NCBI GenBank assembly: GCA_010906965.1
Contig: JAAFHB010000011.1
Coordinates: 1 to 49,217 of the forward strand
Source: Mariniphaga sp.
Lineage (GTDB): Bacteria > Bacteroidota > Bacteroidia > Bacteroidales > Prolixibacteraceae
Direction: 5' to 3'
DNA: 49,217 bases
Shown here: positions 1 through 6,895 of the stretch, piece after piece
Layout: each line of letters opens with the position of its first letter
Numbering within the stretch: the stretch's first letter is position 1
Position numbers and translations under genes: made by a program
Notes under the pieces: model-generated
Database searches by the model: none
The model's input: only the letters and a program-made list of their open reading frames with translations
What the model was told of the DNA's origin: nothing

Positions 1-190
1 TGCAATTGGGTAGGTACGTCATGATGTTTTCGATTTGTTAAAATCGTTGATATTCAAATTTGAGTTTTTTTGATGATGCTTTAAAAGCCAAATCTATACA
101 TAAATTCCAAATAAATCTTAAAATTTTCGTTAATAAATTATTACAATTTTAAAACATTGATGCTATGTGTTTAAAATGCAATATATCAAT

Positions 191-245
191 CGCATATAAA
201 ACAGGTAGAGACGATGTATGCAACGTCTCTACTGTTTTATGTGCG
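191..245. repeat. Long hairpin of the GTAGAGAC...GTCTCTAC type
   Basis: The arms at 191-213 and 224-245 pair over about 22 bp with one T-G wobble and one bulged G, around a 10-base loop. The core reads GTAGAGACG ... CGTCTCTAC. It lies 9 bases past the stop of the metallopeptidase gene and could end that transcript. No T-run follows on that strand, so it may equally be a dispersed palindromic element. A related shorter copy lies at 20104-20134. The rest of 1-254 is AT-rich and shows no gene. Confidence 0.75.
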
Positions 246-254
246 ATTTTTTGT

Positions 255-935
255 TTAATTTCTTCTTCCCATGAAGATCATGATGTAGTAAAGCAATGTG
301 GCAAGTGAACCCAACGCAGCTATAATGTAGGTATAACCAGCCCAATGAAGTGCATCTTCTGCTTTGAGTTGCGTCTGGGAATTCGTTACTCCGGAGGTGC
401 CAATCCAGGCCAGCGCCCTGTTACTCGCGTTCATCTCAACCGGCAAGGTGATAAAACTAAATAAAGTCGTTACAGCGAAAAGAACGATACCAGCAAGTAA
501 TAGTGCTGGAAAGGTGTTGATAAGCAGAATTCCTGCCAGCAAAACCCATTGCATCCACTGCGAAGTAAAGCTCACAGCAGGAACAAGTCTCGAACGTAAC
601 CCCAGCCAATAATAAGCAGTTGCGTGTTGTACAGCGTGACCGGTTTCGTGTGCAGCAACAGCGGCGGCGGCTACGCTTTGTCCGTAATAAACATCCTGAC
701 TCAGGTTGATTGTCTTATTGGCAGGATTGTAATGGTCGGTCAATTTTCCTTCTACCGACTCAATTGTAACCCCTTGAATTCCGTGATCGCGTAGCATCTT
801 CAGTGCCACATCCTTTCCGGTCATCCCATTTGAGGTCGGGATCTTTGAATATTCTTCAAAACGGCGTTTTAACTGATTGCTTATCAACCAACTCACCAAA
901 GCAAAAACAATAAATATGATCCAACTTCCTATCAT
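255..935 (-). CDS. YugP-family zinc metallopeptidase (neutral zinc metallopeptidase, membrane-bound)
   Basis: This 226-residue protein is a predicted inner-membrane zinc protease of the YugP family (Pfam Peptidase_M, putative neutral zinc metallopeptidase). A membrane segment sits at about residues 3-20. The zinc-binding HETGH motif at residues 96-100 supplies two His ligands and the catalytic Glu, and two or three hydrophobic segments follow in the C-terminal half. The start was chosen at the ATG at 935 because the family begins with a hydrophobic stretch right there; an in-frame extension to 1040 would add 35 unrelated residues. The length is usual for the family. The substrate is unknown. 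The gene stands alone and is followed by the hairpin at 191-245. Confidence 0.9.
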   Translation of the reverse strand: MIGSWIIFIVFALVSWLISNQLKRRFEEYSKIPTSNGMTGKDVALKMLRDHGIQGVTIESVEGKLTDHYNPANKTINLSQDVYYGQSVAAAAVAAHETGHAVQHATAYYWLGLRSRLVPAVSFTSQWMQWVLLAGILLINTFPALLLAGIVLFAVTTLFSFITLPVEMNASNRALAWIGTSGVTNSQTQLKAEDALHWAGYTYIIAALGSLATLLYYIMIFMGRRN

Positions 936-1138
936 AGCTTCAAGCTTTTTAAATTTCAATTCATGTAATTCACTATCAAATTTCCGGCCAAAATAAGTAA
1001 ACCTGCAAAAATGGCAGGAGAAATAAAAAATCAGACACACATATCATCTTTTTTATTTACTTTGTGAAAGACTAGGACGCAAAGAATTTAATTCAATTTA
1101 AATGATCAAACGTCAGTCAAATATTAATTTTAATTGCC

Positions 1139-1447
1139 ATGAAAAATGTTCTCGCAATTCTATTATTTATTGGGCTTTTAATCCCTTCCTATCCCCTCTT
1201 TGCCAGTATAGTAAAGCAAGACACTATTAAAGTTACAACCGCCGAAAAACAGGATTTAAAAATGAAGGCAGATGAAAAAGTTGTGGTAAAGCAAGGCGCG
1301 AAAATCACATCTGACTCAATTGCAGAGGAACTTCGGAAAAAGGAGATTGAAACCAAAGAGAGGAAAGTCAATAAAAATAAGAAGGTTAAAATGTTCGGTG
1401 TCGATGAAAATTTGTCGAATACGATACGGAAAAGAAATATTCCGTAA
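1139..1447 (+). CDS. Small secreted lysine-rich protein of unknown function
   Basis: This 102-residue protein is not one I recognise. It has a clear signal peptide (MKNVLAILLFIGLLIPSYPL, cleavage likely near residue 22) followed by a short, strongly basic, hydrophilic chain rich in Lys and Val, with no Cys. It is probably exported to the periplasm or beyond. It is convergent with the DUF502 gene and has a clean ATG in an AT-rich upstream region. The antisense frame in the same place is a shadow. Reality of the gene rests on the signal peptide and the lack of any other gene here. Confidence 0.6.
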   Translation: MKNVLAILLFIGLLIPSYPLFASIVKQDTIKVTTAEKQDLKMKADEKVVVKQGAKITSDSIAEELRKKEIETKERKVNKNKKVKMFGVDENLSNTIRKRNIP

Positions 1448-1488
1448 TAAATAGGCTCAAATTAAATCTGTTATGAGATCAGACTGAT

Positions 1489-2088
1489 TTACTTAATTGA
1501 TTTAGAGTTGCCCGAATTAAACTTAGCTCCTGAAACTCCCCCCGAAACAATAAATTTCATTGCCTCTGCCGGTGGAATTGAAAGGGGCTGAATGCTTGAT
1601 GCCGGAACAAAAAATATCTCGCCTGAAAACGCATACGAGAAAGGGCAATAAACAGTTACTACTTCATTATCGCCTACAATAATTGGTGTTTCGTGCGTCA
1701 CAAATCCGATCTTCCACAAATTATTCTCTTTATTGATGAGAACCAGTACGGGTCGATGAAATTTCCGCTCTTTTCCAATAAACGCTGAAAACAAATCGTT
1801 GATTGAAGTGTAGATCAACTTCAAAAATGGCGTTTTTGTAAGAATCCGGTTAACGATTCTTTTAACTGGCCTCGCCAAAATGGTTTCACCGATCATTCCA
1901 AGCAAAACCAGAAAGACAAAAATAATCAGTATCCCCAAACCGGGTGTTTTAATCTTAAAGTGCTCAACAAGATAGGTTGATAACAACCCATCAGTAAACA
2001 TAAATATCCGGTAAACTATATAACCTGTTATGCCCACAGGAGCTATAAATAAAAGTCCCTGAATAAAATAGGTAAACAACTTCTTCAT
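1489..2088 (-). CDS. DUF502 family membrane protein
   Basis: This 199-residue protein matches the DUF502 pattern (PF04367): a short N-terminus leading into a first membrane segment (about residues 9-30, with GLLFIAPVGITGYIVY), a second segment at about 50-70 (GILIIFVFLVLLGMIG), and a soluble C-terminal domain containing the typical T-P-F-L-K-L-I-Y-T-S-I-N-D stretch. The function is unknown for the whole family; in plants its relatives are called COV proteins. The ATG at 2088 follows the family start. It appears to be a single-gene unit, with 190 bases of non-coding sequence between its start and the next gene's stop. Confidence 0.9.
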   Translation of the reverse strand: MKKLFTYFIQGLLFIAPVGITGYIVYRIFMFTDGLLSTYLVEHFKIKTPGLGILIIFVFLVLLGMIGETILARPVKRIVNRILTKTPFLKLIYTSINDLFSAFIGKERKFHRPVLVLINKENNLWKIGFVTHETPIIVGDNEVVTVYCPFSYAFSGEIFFVPASSIQPLSIPPAEAMKFIVSGGVSGAKFNSGNSKSIK

Positions 2089-2230
2089 ACGATCTGCAAT
2101 TTATTTTGCCGGCTGCAAGATACGAATTTCTTTTGTCATCAGTCGGGGCAAACGATGGCAGGAAAGTCTGAAGACAAGTCCGGCGACGGGGAGAATTGGG
2201 TGCAAATTGAAAATTTGTCGATTAATTGTA

Positions 2231-2272
2231 AACGATGTAGTAATATGCTCGTTAGCAAATTACCACATCGTT
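2231..2272 (-). terminator. Stem-loop just past the cupin stop
   Basis: Arms AACGATGTAGTAAT (2231-2244) and ATTACCACATCGTT (2259-2272) pair over 14 bp with one A-C mismatch, with a 14-base loop. It begins 8 bases after the cupin stop on the minus strand, where a transcript end is expected. There is no run of T after it, so a processing or stabilising hairpin, or a palindromic repeat, is also possible. Confidence 0.5.
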
Positions 2273-2279
2273 ACATCAA

Positions 2280-2603
2280 TTATTTTGTTCCGATTTTTAT
2301 CATCGTCAACAACATTTTAAAAGGTGTGACGGATTCCACTGCATGAACGATACCTGCGGGCAAAATGAGGCAGTCACCTGTCTGCATCTTGTTTTTTTCA
2401 TCGCCAATACTAAAGATACATTCGCCATCAACCACCTGAACCAATGCATCGAAAGGGGCCACATGCGGACTTAATCCCTGGCCTTTGTCAAAAGCAAACA
2501 GCGTAATCGTACCCGTTTCTTTTTTTATAATTGTTTTGCTAACCACCGAACCGGCACCATAAACGATGTGGTCGGCCAATCTGAATAATGTTGAAGTTTC
2601 CAT
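2280..2603 (-). CDS. Small cupin-domain protein
   Basis: This 107-residue protein is a single cupin barrel. The first cupin motif is partly degenerate: G-L-S-P-H-V-A-P-F-D-A-L holds one His (H47) where the usual pair is HxH. The turn of the second motif is present (G-D-x-L-I-L-P-A-G-I-V-H-A-V). It may bind a metal with fewer ligands than the classical set. The gene follows the ferredoxin-like gene by 66 bases on the same strand, and a shared transcript from the Crp/Fnr-controlled promoter near 3640 is likely. Small cupins of this type are common next to Hcp/ferredoxin genes in anaerobes, but the substrate is unknown. Confidence 0.85.
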   Translation of the reverse strand: METSTLFRLADHIVYGAGSVVSKTIIKKETGTITLFAFDKGQGLSPHVAPFDALVQVVDGECIFSIGDEKNKMQTGDCLILPAGIVHAVESVTPFKMLLTMIKIGTK

Positions 2604-2669
2604 ATCTTTTAAAATTTAGAGGGTCGAAGGAATTTCCTGTACCCCCGGGTGAGTATAACCTAATAATTT

Positions 2670-3554
2670 CTAAACCCATTCTTCGCTCAGAATTTCGCCC
2701 CTGATACTTACGGTGATGGCTTTTACCGGAACTTTTCTTCCGGCACGCGAAATAGCCATTTCAACCAATTGAAGCAGTCCGCCGCAGCAAGGTACTTCCA
2801 TGATCATAACCGTGATCGTATTCACCTTTGCCGTCTCAATCAGCGTGATGAATTTCTGTAAATAGATCTCTTTGCCCTGATCTAATTTGGGACAAGCGAT
2901 CACCAATGTTTTATTTTTTAACCAGTTTTGATGAAAATCGCCCAATGTAAAAGCACTGCAGTCTGAGGCAACCAACAAATCGGAACCGATGAAATGAGAG
3001 GCTCCCGGATTAATTAGATGTAATTGAACCGGCCACTGACGCAATTGCGATTGCAAAGACCCATTGCTCTGTTGATCAGCCATTTTTATTTCGGCAGGAT
3101 CGAAAACAACCGTCTTTGAACCAGGACAACCGCCATTATTGCAGCCGGAACCCGAACCCGTGTTATCTTGCTGATGAACAGCTTTCTTTACATCGTCAAT
3201 CCTAAATCCCAGTTTTAATTCGTTTGCAATCAGGTATGCCATCCCTTGTTTTAAAAATACCGTTTCGTTGTGTTCGCGTAAATGCCGAAGATGAGCAACA
3301 ACCGTATTAAATCCTTTTGTTACCATGATTTCCATAACTTTAGGTTCGTCGTAAGGTTCTGCTTCACGTCTTTCGATCGTAATGGCTCCTTCAGGACAAT
3401 GCCCGATGCAAGCACCCAGACCATCACACATTAAATCGCTCACCAACCGAACTTTGCCATCAATTATCTGAAGCGCCCCTTCATGACAATTGGGTACACA
3501 TTCTCCGCATCCTGTACATTTGTCATCGTCAATTTTAATAATATCGCGTTCCAT
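2670..3554 (-). CDS. 4Fe-4S ferredoxin-domain protein, probably redox or nitrosative-stress related
   Basis: This 294-residue cytoplasmic protein begins with two tandem 4Fe-4S ferredoxin motifs: C-T-G-C-G-E-C-V-P-N-C at residues 13-23, and C-D-G-L-G-A-C-I-G-H-C-P, in which the usual CxxC spacing is widened. A central Cys-rich G-S-G-C-N-N-G-G-C-P-G stretch follows, then a C-terminal domain with an E-V-P-C-C-G-G motif. This arrangement is known in Bacteroidota and clostridial proteins annotated as ferredoxin or 4Fe-4S binding proteins, often next to Crp/Fnr regulators and hydroxylamine reductase. It is transcribed away from the HcpR-like regulator, and its promoter has an operator in activator position. 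I infer an electron-transfer role; the reaction is unknown. Confidence 0.85.
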   Translation of the reverse strand: MERDIIKIDDDKCTGCGECVPNCHEGALQIIDGKVRLVSDLMCDGLGACIGHCPEGAITIERREAEPYDEPKVMEIMVTKGFNTVVAHLRHLREHNETVFLKQGMAYLIANELKLGFRIDDVKKAVHQQDNTGSGSGCNNGGCPGSKTVVFDPAEIKMADQQSNGSLQSQLRQWPVQLHLINPGASHFIGSDLLVASDCSAFTLGDFHQNWLKNKTLVIACPKLDQGKEIYLQKFITLIETAKVNTITVMIMEVPCCGGLLQLVEMAISRAGRKVPVKAITVSIRGEILSEEWV

Positions 3555-3635
3555 ATTTTACATTTTTAATTATCTTCCGTTTGAAGAAACAATATTTCAT
3601 TTTTCAGAGAAATAGGTGACTGTTTCTTTCGTTGA

Positions 3636-3643
3636 CAAAAATA
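3636..3643 (-). promoter_or_regulatory. TAnnTTTG promoter element of the ferredoxin/cupin unit
   Basis: Read on the minus strand, the sequence is TATTTTTG, a perfect match to the Bacteroidota -7 consensus. Transcription would start near 3630, about 75 bases before the ATG at 3554. The operator dyad at 3664-3683 has its centre 30.5 bp before the first T, so it would sit near -42, typical of a class II activator site. Confidence 0.65.
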
Positions 3644-3663
3644 GAACTACCAACCTGGCAAAA

Positions 3664-3683
3664 GTGTAACATCTGTGACACTC
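3664..3683. promoter_or_regulatory. Crp/Fnr-type operator between the ferredoxin gene and the HcpR-like regulator
   Basis: The 20-bp dyad has arms AGTGTnACA and TGTnACACT with one non-pairing base in each arm; the core is GTAAC-N4-GTGAC. It resembles the HcpR-type and Dnr-type sites described for Crp/Fnr proteins. Its position is near -42 for the leftward promoter and overlaps the -33 region of the rightward promoter. Activation of the ferredoxin/cupin genes and repression of the regulator's own gene would follow from this geometry. Confidence 0.7.
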
Positions 3684-3688
3684 TTGTT

Positions 3689-3696
3689 ATATTTGC
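3689..3696 (+). promoter_or_regulatory. TAnnTTTG promoter element of the HcpR-like gene
   Basis: TATATTTG is a perfect -7 element 13 bases before the ATG at 3709, which gives a very short leader. The operator at 3664-3683 ends 5 bases before it and would block the -33 contact. Confidence 0.6.
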
Positions 3697-3708
3697 AAAA
3701 AAAAAGAG

Positions 3709-4377
3709 ATGTTTGAAACGTTAAAAGCATCACCATTATTCAAAGGATTAGAAACTGAAGATATTAACTCGCTGATAAATAATAGTTCCCATCAGATCAA
3801 ACAATTTTCGAATAAAGAAGTTCTGGCCTATGCCGGAGAGAAAGTTGAAAAGGCTATGATCCTGCTCGAAGGAAAACTTCAGGGCGAGATGATCGATTTT
3901 GCCGGTAACAGTCTGAAAATTGAAGAGATGGAACCACCCCAAATGGTGGCTGCAGCCTTTCTTTACGGACCTCAAAGTGTTTTCCCGGTCAATTTATCAG
4001 CCATATCCGAAGGTAAAATGCTGATAATCTTTAAAAATGATTTTACGCAACTACTTTCAGCTGACCAGCGTGTTTTAAGTAATTACCTGAATATCATTTC
4101 AGGAAAAGCCCAGTTTCTGTCCCGAAAAATCACTTTCCTGAGTTTTAAAACGATTAAAGAGAAGATTGCTTATTATTTGCTTCAGAATTTTAAAACAGGT
4201 AATCAGGTAGTTATAATCAATCAAAGCCAGAAAGGATTGGCTGAGATGCTTGGTGTTGCGCGTCCATCGCTGGCACGAACGATCAGCGAAATGGAATCAG
4301 ACCGGTTAATCAAATGGGAAAGAAATCAGGTTGAGATTCTTGACCTAAAATCCCTGCAGGGAATATTAGGAAGATAA
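3709..4377 (+). CDS. Crp/Fnr family transcription regulator, HcpR-like
   Basis: This 222-residue protein has an N-terminal cyclic-nucleotide-binding-like sensor barrel (about residues 10-125), a long dimer helix, and a winged helix-turn-helix (about 165-210; recognition helix in V-A-R-P-S-L-A-R-T-I-S-E-M). The stretch M-E-P-P-Q-M-V-A-A-A-F-L-Y-G with F-P-V-N-L is, as I recall, characteristic of the HcpR branch that controls hydroxylamine reductase and nitrosative-stress genes in anaerobes. The 4Fe-4S Cys cluster of E. coli FNR is absent. Its stop is only 2 bases before the pabB start, so it is probably cotranscribed with pabB and pabC. The HcpR label is inference from sequence likeness and the nearby operator. 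Confidence 0.85.
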   Translation: MFETLKASPLFKGLETEDINSLINNSSHQIKQFSNKEVLAYAGEKVEKAMILLEGKLQGEMIDFAGNSLKIEEMEPPQMVAAAFLYGPQSVFPVNLSAISEGKMLIIFKNDFTQLLSADQRVLSNYLNIISGKAQFLSRKITFLSFKTIKEKIAYYLLQNFKTGNQVVIINQSQKGLAEMLGVARPSLARTISEMESDRLIKWERNQVEILDLKSLQGILGR

Positions 4378-4379
4378 TC

Positions 4380-5360
4380 ATGGAAAATCTTCATTGTAAG
4401 GATTATATCAGCAAGATGAACCAGTGGGGAAAAGCGCGAAAACCCTTTATTTTCATACTTGATTTCGAATTGAAGTACCCAATTGTTTTGCCATTGGATG
4501 AAGCAGCCGAAAACGGGATCAACTTCACATTTAACAACATTGAAAGTGCTGATTTTCATGAAACTGATAAAAGTGAATTCACATTTAGAAAGTTTCCTGT
4601 CAGTTATGAAGTATTCAAAAAATCATTTGACCAGGTAATATCCGAAATCAAACTGGGGAATTCATTTTTGACCAATCTCACTTTTCCAACAACCATTGAA
4701 ACAGATCTCACACTTCGTGAGATTTTCGACAGAAGTGAAGCACCCTATAAACTATTGGTTAATAATCAATTTGTTGTTTTTTCCCCTGAGCTTTTTATCA
4801 CGATAAGCGGTGGTACAATTGCCTCTTATCCGATGAAAGGAACCATCGATGCATCAATTCCCGATGCTGAAATAAAGATTTTAAATGACCTTAAGGAAAC
4901 GGCTGAACATCATACAATTGTAGACCTGATCAGGAACGATTTATCGATGGTTGCCACAAATGTGAAAGTTGAAAAATTCAGGTTCATTAATAAGGTCAAA
5001 ACACACGATAAAACATTGCTTCAGGTAAGCTCTGAAGTAACAGGTCAACTTCCGGTGGATTATCCTGGACATCTGGGTGATATCCTTTCAAAACTGCTTC
5101 CTGCCGGATCAATCTGTGGTGCCCCTAAAAGAAAGACGCTTGAGATCATCAGTAAATCAGAAATCTATGATCGCGGGTATTATTCTGGTGTTTTTGGTGT
5201 TTTTGATGGCACAGATTTGCAATCCGCTGTAATGATACGGTTTATCGAAAAGAACAACGAAAAGTTTATCTTTAAGAGCGGTGGCGGAATCACCTTTTTA
5301 AGCGATCCAGAAGAGGAATATCAGGAACTAATCGACAAAGTATATGTGCCTATTTATTGA
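4380..5360 (+). CDS. pabB: Aminodeoxychorismate synthase component I
   Basis: This 326-residue enzyme joins chorismate with ammonia to make 4-amino-4-deoxychorismate for folate synthesis. Chorismate-binding family motifs are present: H-H-T-I-V-D-L-I-R-N-D-L-S around residue 180, P-A-G-S-I-C-G-A-P-K-R-K-T near 240, Y-Y-S-G-V-F-G, and a G-G-G-I-T-F-L end. It is shorter than the E. coli enzyme because the N-terminal tryptophan-binding part is reduced, which is usual for the Bacteroidota form. The gene follows the regulator by 2 bases and overlaps pabC by 17 bases. No glutamine amidotransferase subunit (PabA) lies in the window. Confidence 0.93.
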   Translation: MENLHCKDYISKMNQWGKARKPFIFILDFELKYPIVLPLDEAAENGINFTFNNIESADFHETDKSEFTFRKFPVSYEVFKKSFDQVISEIKLGNSFLTNLTFPTTIETDLTLREIFDRSEAPYKLLVNNQFVVFSPELFITISGGTIASYPMKGTIDASIPDAEIKILNDLKETAEHHTIVDLIRNDLSMVATNVKVEKFRFINKVKTHDKTLLQVSSEVTGQLPVDYPGHLGDILSKLLPAGSICGAPKRKTLEIISKSEIYDRGYYSGVFGVFDGTDLQSAVMIRFIEKNNEKFIFKSGGGITFLSDPEEEYQELIDKVYVPIY

Positions 5361-5964
5361 AACGATTTGTTACGAGAGGGGTTGTTTTCAGCGGATTGAA
5401 TTGCACAATGAGCGATTCAACCGAACCCGTCAGCAATTCTTCGGGTTGCAAATACCCCTTCAACTTGAATTATTCCTTTCTGTACCTGCCGATCTAAAGG
5501 ATAAAACCGTAAAATGCACGGTCACATATGGAGCTGATATTATACGTATAGATTACAACATATATCAAATCAGACCCGTCAATTCGTTGCAAATGGTTGT
5601 CGACGATTCGATCGATTACGCATTTAAATATGCAGACAGAACAAAACTAAATTCTCTTTTCAATTTAAGACATCAATCTGATGATATATTGATTATTAAG
5701 AGTGGATTGATCACTGATACCTCCTATGCGAATGTTATCTTCAAAAAAGATGACAAATGGTATTCGCCGCAAAATCCGCTATTAAAAGGAACCCAAATAG
5801 GTCGTTATTTCCGTGAAGGTCGTGTCACTCCTGCCCTTCTTTGCCCTTCCGATCTTCCGCTTTTTTCAGAAGCCAGAATTGTCAATGCGATGATTTCGAT
5901 AGAGAATTCCCCTGTTATTCATATTGAAAACATCAAAGATTTTTTTAGGGATATTTATAAATAG
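5344..5964 (+). CDS. pabC: Aminotransferase class IV, probable aminodeoxychorismate lyase
   Basis: This 206-residue PLP enzyme of fold type IV most likely cleaves aminodeoxychorismate to 4-aminobenzoate and pyruvate. The probable PLP lysine is K95 in A-F-K-Y-A-D-R-T, and the G-L-I-T-D-T-S-Y-A-N-V-I-F segment near residue 120-135 matches the class IV core. It is shorter than E. coli PabC (about 270), as in other Bacteroidota short forms. The ATG at 5344 lies inside the end of pabB, so the two are likely translationally coupled. The partner gene pabB makes a folate role more likely than branched-chain or D-amino-acid transamination. Confidence 0.88.
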   Translation: MCLFIETICYERGCFQRIELHNERFNRTRQQFFGLQIPLQLELFLSVPADLKDKTVKCTVTYGADIIRIDYNIYQIRPVNSLQMVVDDSIDYAFKYADRTKLNSLFNLRHQSDDILIIKSGLITDTSYANVIFKKDDKWYSPQNPLLKGTQIGRYFREGRVTPALLCPSDLPLFSEARIVNAMISIENSPVIHIENIKDFFRDIYK

Positions 5965-6089
5965 AATAATAGTATTCAAATAAGTAACTTTTTTTGGAAA
6001 CTTTCGTTTCTGATTTATTAGATTATTGTTCAAAGATTAACAAAAAGCGTTTTGAAACGCAAACGTTTATTTTCAGAACCTAAAATACT

Positions 6090-6716
6090 ATGATCGGGAA
6101 ACTTGAATTGGAAAAAAAGCTCAGCTATCTGGGGCATGAACTGGCTGCCAAAATTATCGATGTATCATTAGTCGTTGAAGTTGAAAAAAATACTGAAATA
6201 GTTAAAGAAGGGCAGTATATAAAATATATTCCCATAGTCCTTAGTGGATTGGTTAAAGTATCGACCAGAAAGGAAGATAAAGAACTATTATTGTACTACA
6301 TCCGACCATTGGAAAGTTGTGTAATGTCTTTCTCTGCCTGTTTAAAGAATGAAGTGAGTAAAATATTTGCGTCAACGGATGATAACAGTACCATTATACT
6401 GATTCCAACAGAAAATGTATTAAAATGGATAAATGAATATCCCAGGTTAAATGGATTATTTTATCAGCAATACAATTTACGGTACCTCGACCTTCTTGAA
6501 ACGATCAACGAGCTATTATTCGATAAACTTGACAAGCGGCTATTTGAATATCTTAAAGAAAAAGTTTTATTAACAGGAAAGAATCCCTACAATATTTCGC
6601 ACCGGGAAATTGCCTATGAACTCGGAACCGCCCGTGAAGTAATAACCCGCATTTTGAAAAAGCTTGAAATGGAGAACAAAATCAAACAATTTAAAGAAGG
6701 TATTAGAATCTTATAA
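6090..6716 (+). CDS. Crp/Fnr family transcription regulator
   Basis: This 208-residue protein has a sensor barrel (about residues 15-120), a dimer helix, and a winged helix at about 150-205. Its recognition helix contains A-R-E-V-I-T-R-I-L, with the E-x-x-[ST]-R arrangement of true FNR and Crp proteins, which fits contact with a GTGAC half-site. There is no FNR-type N-terminal Cys cluster; only two Cys occur (S-C-V-M-S-F-S-A-C), in the sensor part. A 14-bp palindrome (GCGTTTTGAAACGC, 6047-6060) sits upstream. The perfect GTGAC dyad at 6721-6734 starts 4 bases after its stop, in front of the cytochrome genes, so it is the best candidate to act there. Confidence 0.9.
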   Translation: MIGKLELEKKLSYLGHELAAKIIDVSLVVEVEKNTEIVKEGQYIKYIPIVLSGLVKVSTRKEDKELLLYYIRPLESCVMSFSACLKNEVSKIFASTDDNSTIILIPTENVLKWINEYPRLNGLFYQQYNLRYLDLLETINELLFDKLDKRLFEYLKEKVLLTGKNPYNISHREIAYELGTAREVITRILKKLEMENKIKQFKEGIRIL

Positions 6717-6720
6717 TGAT

Positions 6721-6734
6721 GTGACTTAAGTCAC
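6721..6734. promoter_or_regulatory. Perfect Fnr/Crp-type palindrome GTGACTTAAGTCAC
   Basis: This is a 14-bp perfect palindrome 4 bases downstream of the regulator stop. Its centre is 30.5 bp before the first T of the TATATTTG element at 6758-6765, the same distance as in the 3636-3683 pair. This puts it at about -42, a class II activator position. Confidence 0.8.
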
Positions 6735-6757
6735 TGTAAATGCTGCTGTCGGCGTAT

Positions 6758-6765
6758 TATATTTG
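6758..6765 (+). promoter_or_regulatory. TAnnTTTG promoter element of the cytochrome lipoprotein genes
   Basis: TATATTTG matches the Bacteroidota -7 consensus exactly. Transcription would begin near 6770, leaving a leader of about 125 bases before the ATG at 6896. The operator at 6721-6734 lies in activator position. Confidence 0.65.
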
Positions 6766-6895
6766 TACAATGTCTTTGCACTTTTGTTAGTTTTTGTCCG
6801 CTTTATTTGCTTTTCGGTATTTCGTCCTTTTCACTTAATTTAAATTGATTTTTATTTTTTTAATTTTCATTTATCTCACCTTTAAAATTATTTTT

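Noticed and set aside
2155-2215. GGAAAGTC and AGTCCGG words that recall the RNase P RNA 5' conserved region
   Set aside because: The gap is only about 190 bases, too short for RNase P RNA, and no matching 3' conserved part or P4 pairing was found.
2155-2346. A 63-residue open frame on the plus strand between the DUF502 and cupin genes
   Set aside because: It has no signal, no family likeness and odd composition, and its second half overlaps the hairpin at 2231-2272 and the end of the cupin gene on the other strand.
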